From Mycolicibacter kumamotonensis (lineage in GTDB: Bacteria; Actinomycetota; Actinomycetes; Mycobacteriales; Mycobacteriaceae), in the NCBI RefSeq assembly GCF_002086285.1, contig NZ_MVHU01000005.1, forward strand, positions 1 to 64,000: 64,000 nt of DNA, in the 5' to 3' direction. Below are positions 51,464 through 59,655 of this stretch, piece after piece (positions within the stretch are counted from its first letter, which is position 1; each line of letters begins with the position of its first letter). Both the position numbers and the translations under genes were made by a program. Under the pieces are notes generated by a model that was given only the letters and a program-made list of their open reading frames with translations, searched no databases and had not been told where the DNA came from.

Positions 51464-51530
51464 CGCGCACCACCGAGACACCTCAACGGCCGCAACCGAT
51501 CCGGCCGACCAGCGTTCGAGAGGGGTTCCC

Positions 51531-51818
51531 ATGCCACTGGTTGAGCAACTTCCCGGCCGCAATGCGGATGTATGGGATTGGCAGCTCCGAGGAGCATGTC
51601 GTGGGGTCGACTCGTCGGTGTTCTTCCCACCCGACGGGGAGCGCGGTCGTGCCCGAGCCCAACGGGAGCAGAACGCCAAGAAGTGGTGCCGCAACTGCCC
51701 GGTGATGGAGCAATGCCGTCAGCACGCGCTGGCTGTCGGGGAGCCCTACGGCATTTGGGGCGGTATGTCGGAATCCGAGCGGCACGCCGCGCTGCGCTAC
51801 CTGCGGCCCAGCGGCTGA
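51531..51818 (+). CDS. whiB3: Redox-sensing transcription factor WhiB3
   Basis: A 95-residue WhiB protein with four cysteines at residues 23, 53, 56 and 62 (GACRG, WCRNCPVMEQC), the exact positions of M. tuberculosis WhiB3, holding a 4Fe-4S cluster. The turn motif GEPYGIWGGMSESER follows; the C-terminus is short (RYLRPSG) and lacks the basic GRTRGIRR-type tail of the M. tuberculosis protein, so DNA contacts may differ. WhiB3 responds to O2 and NO and controls lipid synthesis with SigA. The leader carries a terminator hairpin. Confidence 0.94.
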   Translation: MPLVEQLPGRNADVWDWQLRGACRGVDSSVFFPPDGERGRARAQREQNAKKWCRNCPVMEQCRQHALAVGEPYGIWGGMSESERHAALRYLRPSG

Positions 51819-51832
51819 CCACAGGGCCAGAC

Positions 51833-51855
51833 CAGCCCCCGCAATTCGGGGGCTG
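51833..51855 (+). terminator. Intrinsic terminator after whiB3
   Basis: CAGCCCCCG-CAATT-CGGGGGCTG is a perfect 9-bp stem 15 bases after the whiB3 stop. The T-run behind it is weak (ACTGTTTGT). It is well placed to end the whiB3 transcript. Confidence 0.6.
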
Positions 51856-51902
51856 CGCACTGTTTGTCCACATTGTCGGACCGATCGTGTTGAGTCAGAG
51901 GC

Positions 51903-52148
51903 ATGCGATCTGCACCGGCATTGACGGCAGTACTGGTCACCACTTTGGGCGTCGCCCTGGCCCCGGCGGTCAACGCCGACCCGGCGGGCTGCTCCGACCA
52001 GCGACTCTGCGGCGATCTGAGCGACGTCTACTACTGCCCCGACACCGGCTCGGTGGTGGGCGCGTTCGACGCCTGCCCCTCACTGGTGACCGGACCCTAT
52101 GCACCCGGCGGACTGCGCCCCAACGAGGGTCTGACTCCGCTGAGCTGA
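51903..52148 (+). CDS. Small exported protein with four cysteines
   Basis: An 81-residue protein: a signal peptide (ALTAVLVTTLGVALAPAVNA, cut at VNA-DP) and a mature part of about 55 residues with four Cys (GCSDQRLCGDL, YYCPDTG, DACPSL), likely two disulfides. It ends in a flexible PGGLRPNEGLTPLS tail. ATG 51903 follows CAGAGGC. I do not recognise a named family. It is followed by another exported protein, suggesting a surface-protein patch. Confidence 0.75.
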   Translation: MRSAPALTAVLVTTLGVALAPAVNADPAGCSDQRLCGDLSDVYYCPDTGSVVGAFDACPSLVTGPYAPGGLRPNEGLTPLS

Positions 52149-52231
52149 GATTCCGGTCGTTACCCGACATCGCCGGCAGCGACGCCGCTACGCTTCCCAG
52201 CGGTGCAGGCCGTCGCGAGAAGGGGAACAAC

Positions 52232-52543
52232 GTGCGCACACAGCTGCTGTTCGGGACGATTGCGGCCGGGGTCGGCATCGGGTTGATCGGCGCACCCACC
52301 GCCTACGCCGATGAGGAAGGGTTCCTCAACGAGTTGCGGGCCAACGGGTTTCCGGGTCTGACCATCGCAGACGCCCAGCTGCCCGACGGTGTGGTCGTGG
52401 CGAACGGGTGGATGGCCTGTAACCGGCTGCACCTGGGCGAGAAGCCCGAACAGACACTGGCGCAGCTGAACCCGAACGACCTCGACAAGGGGCGCATGCT
52501 GCTCAACGCCGCACAGCACAACCTGTGTCCCGACACGCTCTGA
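52232..52543 (+). CDS. Secreted DUF732 protein
   Basis: A 103-residue protein with a signal peptide (cut at AYA-DE) and a DUF732 domain of about 75 residues: EEGFLNELRANGFPGL at the start, and two cysteines (MACNRL, NLCPDTL) for a disulfide. GTG 52232 has GAGAAGGGG before it. It lies just upstream of two PE-PPE hydrolase genes on the same strand. Function unknown. Confidence 0.82.
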   Translation: MRTQLLFGTIAAGVGIGLIGAPTAYADEEGFLNELRANGFPGLTIADAQLPDGVVVANGWMACNRLHLGEKPEQTLAQLNPNDLDKGRMLLNAAQHNLCPDTL

Positions 52544-52647
52544 CCGGTCCGGAGGGGAACCCGCTCACCCTGATTTGACGGGTGCGTCAGTTAGCAAACG
52601 GCCGGAAAAACGGCGAACTCAATATCAGCGTGTGATAAGCACATGCG

Positions 52648-53643
52648 ATGAGAACGCGGGGAGCAACGACGAAGACAGCGATCGCACACGTCGCCGTCGC
52701 CGGCCTGATCGGGGCCGGGGCCGGGGTGGGGATCAACCACACCGTCGATGCGGCGGCAACGCTGTTGGCCTCCACCGGTCCGCTGGCGGGCAGCGTGACG
52801 GCACTCATCCTCGGGGGCACCACCGAGCCGACGCCGTCACCTCAATTCGCGCGGACCGCCGAGAACCTGTTTTTGAACCCGTTGGGATTCAACGGCGGAT
52901 CAACCGATTCGACGGTCTGCTACATGGACGGCACCGACCCGTGCAGCGCGCCGCTGCAGGTGCTCACCACACCCGAACTGATCCAGCAGGGCCCGAGCAG
53001 TCTCACCGGCGCGTCGGCCATCGTGCTCGCCGTCCAGAACGAATTCAACGCCAACCCGGGCGCATTCGACGCCGACCACCCGCTGACGATCTTCGGCTAC
53101 TCCCAAAGCGCCACCGCCGAGTCGATCGCCATGACCCGGCTGGCCGAGCTCGGCATTCCCAGTGACGCATTGCATTTCGTGTTCATCGGCGACCCGTCGA
53201 CTCCCGATGGCATCTGGCAACACGTGGAAGCCGCCATGGTGGCGACACTCGGCCCCGACCTGACGAACTATCTGCTCAACCTGTTCGGCATGACCGAGGT
53301 CCTCGGCAACGAGACACCCAATGACCTCTACGCGACGACGATTTACGGCCTGCCGGGTGACCCGGTCTCCAACTTCGCCGACGTCTATGCCGATAAAGGA
53401 CTGTTCGGCGCGCTGCTGGACATCCTCTGGCCGCACGTGTGGTACCTGGGCCTGACACCCGAGCAGGTCGCCGACGCCACCACCACGATCGACGGCGCCC
53501 TGACCTACGTCAATATCGACGACAGCGACATCAACGGCCTCGATGCCTGGCTCAATGCGGTCTTCGTCGGAGGGGCCGCCAACAGTGGCATCTTCGAGAG
53601 CCTGTGGGACTCGCTGCAGCTGTTATTCAACAACTTTTTCTGA
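52648..53643 (+). CDS. Exported PE-PPE domain serine hydrolase, copy 1
   Basis: A 331-residue protein: an N-terminal hydrophobic segment (VAGLIGAGAGVGINH), then a PE-PPE domain with ALILGGTTEPTPSP, the Cys pair in CYMDGTDPC, and nucleophile elbow FGYSQSATAES. It continues HFVFIGDPSTPDG and NDLYATTIYGLPGDP and ends in LLFNNFF. No PE or PPE N-terminal domain is present. By eye about four in five residues agree with the next gene, so it is one half of a tandem duplication. Probably an envelope esterase or lipase; substrate unknown. Confidence 0.87.
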   Translation: MRTRGATTKTAIAHVAVAGLIGAGAGVGINHTVDAAATLLASTGPLAGSVTALILGGTTEPTPSPQFARTAENLFLNPLGFNGGSTDSTVCYMDGTDPCSAPLQVLTTPELIQQGPSSLTGASAIVLAVQNEFNANPGAFDADHPLTIFGYSQSATAESIAMTRLAELGIPSDALHFVFIGDPSTPDGIWQHVEAAMVATLGPDLTNYLLNLFGMTEVLGNETPNDLYATTIYGLPGDPVSNFADVYADKGLFGALLDILWPHVWYLGLTPEQVADATTTIDGALTYVNIDDSDINGLDAWLNAVFVGGAANSGIFESLWDSLQLLFNNFF

Positions 53644-53778
53644 GCCGACGAGTTCTGAGCCGCGCCTCGTCCCCACCGTGAGCGGGGCGCGAACCAACGG
53701 CCGGCCCCGCGGATGAGAATGCTGACTCGATTTTGAGAACGGGATACTCTCATGCGACGCACAGCGGGAGGGAAGGCT

Positions 53779-54828
53779 ATGGCTCAGGTGGCGAGGCGAT
53801 GCGCGGGGCGGCTACTGGCGGAGACCGAACCCAACACGAGAGAGCGCGGTACAGCCGTTAAGGCCCTTGCCCAGCTTGCGGTCGCCGCGACGATCACCGC
53901 CGCGGCCGGCGTGGGAGTCGCTCACACCGTCAGCGCCGCCGCCACGCTGCTCGCCTCTACCGGTCCGCTGGCCGGCAGTCAGACCGCGCTCATCCTCGGC
54001 GGAACCGGCCAGCCGACGCCGTCGCCGGAATTCGCGCGATCGGTCGAGAACCTCTATCTCAACCCGCTCGGTTTCAACGGCGGCTCAACCGATTCGATCG
54101 TCTGCTACATGGACGGCACCGGCCCGTGCAGCGCCCCCCTCCAGGTGCTGACCACCCCGGAACTCTTCCAACAGGGACCGAGCAGCCTCACCGGCGCGGG
54201 GCTGATCGTGCTCGCCGTCCAGAACGCATTCGACGCCAACCCCGGCGCCTACGACGCCGAACACCCGCTGACGATCTTCGGCTACTCCCAAAGCGCCACC
54301 GCCGAATCGATCGCCATGACCCGCCTCGCCGAGGCCGGCATCCCACTCGACTCGCTGCACTTCGTGTTCATCGGCAACCCCTCCGCCCCGGACGGCATCT
54401 GGCAATACCTTGAATCGGCCATGGTGGCGACGATCGGCCCTGACCTGACGAACTATCTGCTCAACCTGCTGGGCATGACCGAGGTCCTGGGCAACCAGAC
54501 ACCCAATGACCTCTACGCGGCCACCATCTACGGCCTGCCCGACGATCCGGTCTCCAACTTCGCCGACGTCTACGCCTCCGACGGCCTGTGGGGCGCATTG
54601 CTGGGCATCTTCGGCGCGCACGTCGAGTACCTGGGGTTGACGCCGGACCAGATCGCCGACGCCGCCACCACGGTCGACGGCACCCTGACCTACGTCAATA
54701 TCGACGACAGCGACATCAACGGGTTCGACGCCTGGCTCAGCGCCCTACTCTGGCACGGGGTCGCCAACAGCGATCCGTTCCAGGCCCTGTCCGACTCGAT
54801 AAACCTGCTTTTCAGCAACTTCTTCTGA
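53779..54828 (+). CDS. Exported PE-PPE domain serine hydrolase, copy 2
   Basis: A protein of about 349 residues, paralog of the preceding gene: ALILGGTGQPTPSP, CYMDGTGPC, FGYSQSATAES, FVFIGNPSAPDG and the end LLFSNFF. The N-terminus is longer and has a Arg-rich stretch (ARRCAGRLLAETEPN) before the hydrophobic helix. ATG 53779 is chosen because GGGAGGGAAGG precedes it; ATG 53752 lies one base after a -10-like TACTCT. It has its own upstream gap of 135 bp, so the two copies may be separately transcribed. Confidence 0.87.
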   Translation: MAQVARRCAGRLLAETEPNTRERGTAVKALAQLAVAATITAAAGVGVAHTVSAAATLLASTGPLAGSQTALILGGTGQPTPSPEFARSVENLYLNPLGFNGGSTDSIVCYMDGTGPCSAPLQVLTTPELFQQGPSSLTGAGLIVLAVQNAFDANPGAYDAEHPLTIFGYSQSATAESIAMTRLAEAGIPLDSLHFVFIGNPSAPDGIWQYLESAMVATIGPDLTNYLLNLLGMTEVLGNQTPNDLYAATIYGLPDDPVSNFADVYASDGLWGALLGIFGAHVEYLGLTPDQIADAATTVDGTLTYVNIDDSDINGFDAWLSALLWHGVANSDPFQALSDSINLLFSNFF

Positions 54829-54873
54829 GCCGGTAGCGGCCGGTTCGAATCGCCTTGACGGCCGCAATTCCGG

Positions 54874-55152
54874 TCAGCCGTGCGGGGCCTCGGATATCTT
54901 GCTGTCCGGGCTTCCCACCGTCTTGCAGTAGGTCGACACCGACAGCCGGGTCGCCGAGATCTCCAGATTGGAGGGATCTGCGCCGCTCTTGTCTTTGAGC
55001 ATCTTGCTGATTTCGTCGTCCTGCTTCTTCTCGTCCTGCTCGACGAAGTCCTTGCATCGGGTATCGCCACCGGTGTTGATCACCTTCGAGGCCGAGCACC
55101 CGCTGGAGAGCAGCACACCCAGTGTCATAGCCGCAACCGCAACGTATTTCAT
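54874..55152 (-). CDS. HdeA-like lipoprotein
   Basis: A 92-residue lipoprotein. The signal peptide MKYVAVAAMTLGVLLSSGC ends in a lipobox with the lipidated Cys at residue 19. The mature part has TRCKDFVEQDEKKQDDEIS and STYCKTVG, the two-cysteine helical plan of the acid chaperone HdeA. ATG 55152 has GAGGA at good spacing; ATG 55155 is too close. It lies 13 bp after a GlsB/YeaQ membrane-protein gene in the same direction, so the two form a probable envelope-stress operon. The HdeA assignment is by pattern only. Confidence 0.72.
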   Translation of the reverse strand: MKYVAVAAMTLGVLLSSGCSASKVINTGGDTRCKDFVEQDEKKQDDEISKMLKDKSGADPSNLEISATRLSVSTYCKTVGSPDSKISEAPHG

Positions 55153-55165
55153 CATTCCTCGCCCC

Positions 55166-55465
55166 TTACGCCTCGCGCCCGAACAGACGCATCACCCAGA
55201 GCAGGATGATCGCGCCCAGGATCGCGGTGAACAAGGTGAACCACCAGCCGCCGCTCGCCGTGTCGACGACGAAGCTCAGCAGAAAACCACCGATCAATGC
55301 GCCGACAACGCCCACGACGACGTCGGCGAACAGGCCGTATTTGGTTTTCATGACCATTCCCGCGATCCAGCCGGCAATGGCGCCGATGATGATGTAACCG
55401 ATCCACCCGACACTGGTCAACGTTGTAGAGCGAGCCAGGAATTCAGTGGCAGCCACTGCGTTCAT
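55166..55465 (-). CDS. GlsB/YeaQ/YmgE family membrane protein
   Basis: A 99-residue protein with three membrane helices and the family motifs GWIGYIIIGAIAGWIAG, TKYGLFADVVVGVVGALIGGFLL and TLFTAILGAIILLWVMRLF. These proteins (once called transglycosylase-associated) respond to envelope or acid stress in other bacteria. AAAGGAGAT is a strong ribosome site before ATG 55465. First gene of the pair with the HdeA-like lipoprotein. The 212 bp beyond it hold no gene I can support. Confidence 0.88.
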   Translation of the reverse strand: MNAVAATEFLARSTTLTSVGWIGYIIIGAIAGWIAGMVMKTKYGLFADVVVGVVGALIGGFLLSFVVDTASGGWWFTLFTAILGAIILLWVMRLFGREA

Positions 55466-55677
55466 GGTGATCTCCTTTTCAGCACCGTCATACGCCGTCC
55501 TGCTTGACGCCGCGGTGGATCAGTACCCGTTCTCCACGATTGCAAACCAGCTCGCCGCATCCACGCACTGTTGTGGACGAAGCACCGCCAAGCAACGTGG
55601 TGGACGGCTGAAATATCGAGCGTTCCGGAAAAGAGCCCGTGACTTTTTGCTCGCGTAGTCGCGCCGTCGGCGCCGGA

Positions 55678-56200
55678 TCAAGTCAGCAGAAGCAGCGGAG
55701 CATTCTGTTGGGGACACGTCGAAGCCCAGGTGCGGGTTATCAACTCGGATTCCGGAGTGCCCGCTCGCAGAGCGGTGAGCATCGCCTCAGGGTCGAACGA
55801 TGGCCTAAACGGGTCACGGCTGTATTCGTCGCCCTTGAGGTACGCAGTCGCTTCGTCTGGCGCCATGTCGTCGATCTGTAGCTCGACCATGTTGCCGTCG
55901 GGGTCGCGGTAGTAGAGCGAAGTGGTCGGCCCATGCTGTACCGGGACGCGCGGATAGATCCCGCCCTTCTTCAACTCGGTGAATTTGGCTAAGGCTCTCC
56001 AAGTCGGGGAATGCGTACACCGAATGCGAGAGCCCGACCGCCATCGGGGTGCGGGGAACAGGTTGAAGGCGGTGATGCTCCTCATCGAATGCCATGAACC
56101 AAAGCACCTCGTTCTCGAAAACCACATGGGCGTCCAGAACTTTGAGGTACCAATCTCTCAGCGCCTTCAGGTGCCCGGTCTACCTGATCGGAGTCTGGCA
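55678..56200 (-). pseudogene. Decayed VOC/glyoxalase-fold gene
   Basis: Pieces of one VOC (glyoxalase/bleomycin-resistance fold) protein lie in different frames of the reverse strand. The first frame gives LKALRDWYLKVLDAHVVFEN, then FMAFDEEHHR and VGLSHSVYAFPDLESL, but has an in-frame TAG at about 56180 where the N-terminus should continue. Near 55990 the reading shifts by one frame to give LAKFTELKKGG, then YYRDPDGNMVELQIDDMAPDEATAY, SFDPEAM and LRAGTPESELITRTW. No single open frame covers the domain. It looks like a catechol-dioxygenase-like VOC gene broken by a stop and a frameshift; a sequencing error could explain only part of this. Confidence 0.72.
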
Positions 56201-56272
56201 CCGTCGACAGGTCTCGGTCTGGCAAATTCTGGTGATTTGCAGATTGGATGGCATCGGGTGTCTCACAGCATG

Positions 56273-56303
56273 AAAAAGCCCCCGCCGAAACGGGGGCTTT
56301 CTC
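56273..56303 (-). terminator. Intrinsic terminator of groES-groEL1
   Basis: AAAGCCCCCG-CCGAAA-CGGGGGCTTT is a perfect 10-bp stem 14 bases past the groEL1 stop; on the reverse strand it ends in TTTTTC. With A-runs on both sides it may work in both directions. Confidence 0.88.
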
Positions 56304-56316
56304 ATGGCTTCCAGGC

Positions 56317-57939
56317 CTAGTGGGCGTGACCGTGATGCCCGTGCCCGGCGTGCTCGTCGGCCTCGGCCGGCTTGTCGACAACAGCCGTCTCGGTGGTCAG
56401 CACCATCCGCGCCACCGAGGCGGCGTTTTGCACCGCCGAACGGGTCACCTTGACCGGGTCGACGATCCCGTCAGCGGCCAGGTCACCGTAGGACAGCGTC
56501 GCGGCGTTGAAGCCCTGCCCCGCCGGCAGCTCGGCCACCTTGCTGGTCACCACCGCGCCGTCGACACCGGCGTTGGTGGCGATCCAGTACAGCGGCGCAC
56601 TCAGCGCGGCGGCGAACACCTCCACGCCCAACTTCTCGTCGCCGGTCAGCGAGGACCGCAGCTCCGCCAGCACCGTGCGGGCCTGCACCAGGGCGGTGCC
56701 GCCACCGGTGACGATGCCCTCCTCGACCGCGGCCTTGGCGGCCGCCACCGCGTCCTCGACGCGATGCTTGCGCTCCTTGAGCGCGGTCTCGGTGGCAGCG
56801 CCGACCTTGATCACCGCTACCCCACCGGCCAGCTTGGCCAGCCGCTCCTCGAGCTTTTCGCGGTCCCAGTCGGAGTCGGTCGCCTCGATCTCGGCGCGCA
56901 GCTGCTTGACGCGAGCGGCGATCGCCTCGGCGGTGCCGGCCCCGTCGACGATGACGGTGTCATCCTTGGAGACCACCACCCGGCGGGCAGTGCCCAGCAC
57001 ATCCAGACCGGCCTCCCGCAGGGTCAGGCCGACGTCGGGGTTGATCACCTGGGCGCCGGTGACGATCGCGAGGTCCTCCAGGAACGCCTTGCGCCGGTCA
57101 CCGAAGTACGGCGCCTTGACCGCGACGGCCTTGAGCGTCTTGCGGATCGCGTTGACCACCAGGGTCGATAGCGGTTCACCCTCGACGTCCTCCGCGATGA
57201 CCAGCAACGGCTTGCCTGACTCGGCGACCTTCTCCAGCAGCGGCAGCAGGTCGGGCAGCGAACTGATCTTGTCCCGGTGCAGCAGGATCAGCGCGTCCTC
57301 CAGCACGGCTTCCTGGGAATCGAAGTCGGTGACGAAGTACGCCGACAGGAAACCCTTGTCGAAGCCGACGCCGTCGGTGATCTGCAGCTCGGTGTTCAGC
57401 GTCGAGGACTCCTCCACACTGACCACGCCGTCGCTGCCGACCTTGGTCATGGCCTCACCGACCAACTCACCGATCTGCTCGTCGCGCGAGGACACATTGG
57501 CCACCTGCGCGATCGACTCCTTGCCGGTGACCGGGGTGGCCGCGGCCAGCAGCGCCGCCGACACCGCCTCGGCCGCCTTGGCGATACCGGCGCCCAGCGC
57601 GATGGGGTTGGCGCCCGCCGCGACGTTGCGCAGCCCGCCGGAGATGATGGCCTGGGCCAGCACGGTGGCGGTGGTGGTGCCATCGCCGGCGACGTCGTTG
57701 GTCTTGGTGGCCACCGACTTCACCAGCTGGGCGCCGAGGTTCTCGAACGGGTCTTCCAGGTCGATCTCTCGGGCCACGGTCACGCCGTCCATGGTCACCG
57801 TCGGGCCGCCGAAGGACTTGGCCAGCACCACGGAACGGCCGCGCGGGCCCAACGTGACCCGGACCGCGTCGGCGAGCTTGTCGACGCCGGCCTCCATGGC
57901 CCGCCGGGCGGCCTCGTTGAACTCAATCTGCTTGCTCAC
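56317..57939 (-). CDS. groEL1: Chaperonin GroEL1 with histidine-rich tail
   Basis: A 540-residue Hsp60 with [24 protein letters not shown] at the start, the ATP loop [14 protein letters not shown], and [16 protein letters not shown]. The C-terminus is [11 protein letters not shown] rather than the GGM repeats of housekeeping GroEL, the mark of mycobacterial GroEL1 (Rv3417c), which has been tied to mycolate synthesis in biofilms. The His tail can bind metals. It follows groES after about 100 bp containing a large hairpin, and is terminated by a perfect intrinsic terminator. Housekeeping groEL2 should be elsewhere. Confidence 0.96.
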   Translation of the reverse strand: MSKQIEFNEAARRAMEAGVDKLADAVRVTLGPRGRSVVLAKSFGGPTVTMDGVTVAREIDLEDPFENLGAQLVKSVATKTNDVAGDGTTTATVLAQAIISGGLRNVAAGANPIALGAGIAKAAEAVSAALLAAATPVTGKESIAQVANVSSRDEQIGELVGEAMTKVGSDGVVSVEESSTLNTELQITDGVGFDKGFLSAYFVTDFDSQEAVLEDALILLHRDKISSLPDLLPLLEKVAESGKPLLVIAEDVEGEPLSTLVVNAIRKTLKAVAVKAPYFGDRRKAFLEDLAIVTGAQVINPDVGLTLREAGLDVLGTARRVVVSKDDTVIVDGAGTAEAIAARVKQLRAEIEATDSDWDREKLEERLAKLAGGVAVIKVGAATETALKERKHRVEDAVAAAKAAVEEGIVTGGGTALVQARTVLAELRSSLTGDEKLGVEVFAAALSAPLYWIATNAGVDGAVVTSKVAELPAGQGFNAATLSYGDLAADGIVDPVKVTRSAVQNAASVARMVLTTETAVVDKPAEADEHAGHGHHGHAH

Positions 57940-57963
57940 GAATGTTCAACCCTTCCTTCACGC

Positions 57964-58023
57964 GTGCCGCCCCGGAGATCGCCCCCCAAACCAGATTGGT
58001 ACGGGGATCTCCGGGGCGGGCAC
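57964..58023 (-). other. Long hairpin between groES and groEL1
   Basis: GCCCCGGAGATC (57969-57980) and GATCTCCGGGGC (58006-58017) are a perfect 12-bp inverted repeat, extended by GTGCC/GGCAC with one bulged base to about 17 bp. There is no T-run, so it is unlikely to be a terminator. It sits between cistrons of one operon and could direct mRNA processing or stabilise one half. Confidence 0.8.
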
Positions 58024-58039
58024 GGTGGTTGCTGGTGGC

Positions 58040-58342
58040 TTACTTGCCGACGATGGCCAGCACGTCGCGCGCCGACAGGATCAGGTACTCCTCACCGGCG
58101 TACTTGATCTCGGTGCCGCCGTACTTGCTGTAGATGACGACGTCGCCTTCCTTGACGTCCAGCGGGATCCGCTTGTCGCCGTCCTCGTCCCACCGGCCGG
58201 GACCGACGGCGACGACGGTGCCTTCCTGCGGCTTCTCCTTGGCGGTGTCGGGGATGACCAGGCCGGAAGCGGTCGTGGTCTCGGCCTCGTTGGCCTGAAC
58301 GAGGATCTTGTCCTCGAGTGGCTTGATGTTCACGCTCGCCAC
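58040..58342 (-). CDS. groES: Co-chaperonin GroES
   Basis: A 100-residue Gro[23 protein letters not shown] (with the mobile loop following), [29 protein letters not shown] and the end VLAIVGK. GTG 58342 has GGAGGG eight bases upstream and matches the family start; a longer frame is rejected. First gene of groES-groEL1, with a CIRCE operator 143 bp upstream. Confidence 0.97.
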   Translation of the reverse strand: MASVNIKPLEDKILVQANEAETTTASGLVIPDTAKEKPQEGTVVAVGPGRWDEDGDKRIPLDVKEGDVVIYSKYGGTEIKYAGEEYLILSARDVLAIVGK

Positions 58343-58484
58343 GATTGGAGCCCTCCACATTGTCTGGATGTGGCCCGGCATTTCGCCGGGCCCATCGGTA
58401 CGTACTTACTTAAGGTGTTCGGCATTCGTGCGAACCCTCGCGTCGTCGTCGCGGGTGCCGAGCAAGGAATCGTCCGACTGCCAC

Positions 58485-58516
58485 CTAGCACTCTATACAT
58501 GAGAGTGCTAGCACTC
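58485..58516 (-). promoter_or_regulatory. CIRCE operator (HrcA site) of groESL1
   Basis: CTAGCACTC-N9-GAGTGCTAG (58485-58511) is a perfect inverted repeat matching the CIRCE consensus TTAGCACTC-N9-GAGTGCTAA but for the end bases. The right arm runs into another half-site, making GAGTGCTAGCACTC (58503-58516), so three half-sites overlap. HrcA repression of groES is expected, relieved by heat. Confidence 0.93.
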
Positions 58517-58629
58517 AAGGTGGGGCCGCTGCGAATCGCAACTTTTGCGCGAAGGTGCACAGTTGTACGCCTGCGCCCGGCGTGTCGGGGGCAAACACGC
58601 TCACGCCGTGGGGGGCGGGGGTCAGGGGG

Positions 58630-59655
58630 TCAGCCGATCCGGGCCTGCACCACCGGCAGGCCGGGATCGGTGGCCACATCCAGCGGCGAAGGCGGCGCCC
58701 CGGCCGCGATCAGATGCGCCGCGAACGACGCGATCATCGCCCCGTTGTCGGTGCACAGCCGCAGCGGCGGGATGCGCAGGCTCAGACCGGCTGCCGCGCA
58801 CCGCTGCTCGGCCAGCTCACGCAGCCGGGAGTTGGCGGCCACCCCACCGGCGATCAACAACGTGCCGACACCGACGTCGGTGGCCGCCCGCACCGCCTTG
58901 GCCGTCAAGACGTCGGCGACGGACTCCTGGAAGCCCGCCGCCACATCGGCGGGGACGAAGTCGGGGTTGCGTTCCACATAGCGGGCCACCGCGGTCTTGA
59001 GTCCGGAGAAGCTGAACGCGTAGGGGGCATCGCGCGGCCCGGTCATCCCGCGCGGGAACACCACGGCATCGGCATCCCCGGTGCGGGCCAGCTCGTCGAG
59101 CACCCGCCCGCCGGGGTAGCCCAACCCGAGCAGCCGGGCCACCTTGTCGTAGGCCTCCCCGGCGGCGTCGTCGACGGTGCTGCCCAACTCGACGATCGGT
59201 TCCCCCAGCGACCGCACGTGCAGCAGGTGGGTGTGGCCGCCGGAGACCAGCAGGCCCACGCACTCGGGCAGCGGACCGTGGGCGTAGACGTCGGCGGCCA
59301 AGTGTCCGCCCAGGTGGTTTACGGCGTAGAACGGCACCCCCCAGGCAGCGGCATAGGCCTTCGCCGCGGCCGAGCCCACCAGCAGCGCACCCGCCAGACC
59401 CGGGCCGATGGTGGCGGCCACGGCGTCGGGACGCTGCAGGCCCGCACTCGCCAGCGCCCGGCGCATCGTCGGGCCCAGCGCCTCCAGGTGCGCCCGCGAC
59501 GCGATCTCGGGCACCACCCCGCCGAACCGGGTGTGCTCTTCGACGCTGGAGGCCACTTCGTCGGCCAGGAGCTCCAGCGTGCCGTCGCCCGCCAGCCGCG
59601 CGATGCCGACACCTGTTTCATCGCAAGAAGATTCGATCGCCAGCACGATTGTCAT
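58630..59655 (-). CDS. tsaD: tRNA N6-adenosine threonylcarbamoyltransferase TsaD
   Basis: A 341-residue Kae1/TsaD that transfers the threonylcarbamoyl group to A37 of ANN-reading tRNAs. It has [14 protein letters not shown] at the start, the metal ligands in [20 protein letters not shown], and [12 protein letters not shown] near the end. Ortholog of Rv3419c (gcp). Its ATG overlaps the preceding tsaB-rimI stop (ATGA, 59652-59655). Last gene of the five-gene cluster. Confidence 0.96.
   Translation of the reverse strand: MTIVLAIESSCDETGVGIARLAGDGTLELLADEVASSVEEHTRFGGVVPEIASRAHLEALGPTMRRALASAGLQRPDAVAATIGPGLAGALLVGSAAAKAYAAAWGVPFYAVNHLGGHLAADVYAHGPLPECVGLLVSGGHTHLLHVRSLGEPIVELGSTVDDAAGEAYDKVARLLGLGYPGGRVLDELARTGDADAVVFPRGMTGPRDAPYAFSFSGLKTAVARYVERNPDFVPADVAAGFQESVADVLTAKAVRAATDVGVGTLLIAGGVAANSRLRELAEQRCAAAGLSLRIPPLRLCTDNGAMIASFAAHLIAAGAPPSPLDVATDPGLPVVQARIG

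Noticed and set aside
53722..53750. Promoter with CTGACT and GATACT before the second PE-PPE gene
   Set aside because: The spacing is only 15 bp and the -35 match is poor, so I do not list it as a feature.
55446..55658. A 70-codon open frame beside the GlsB gene
   Set aside because: It overlaps the start and ribosome site of the GlsB gene on the other strand and shows no motif or ribosome site.
56507..58981. An 824-codon Ser/Thr/Ala-rich frame opposite groEL1, groES and tsaD
   Set aside because: It is antisense to three well-known genes; the Ser/Thr richness mirrors their codon use.
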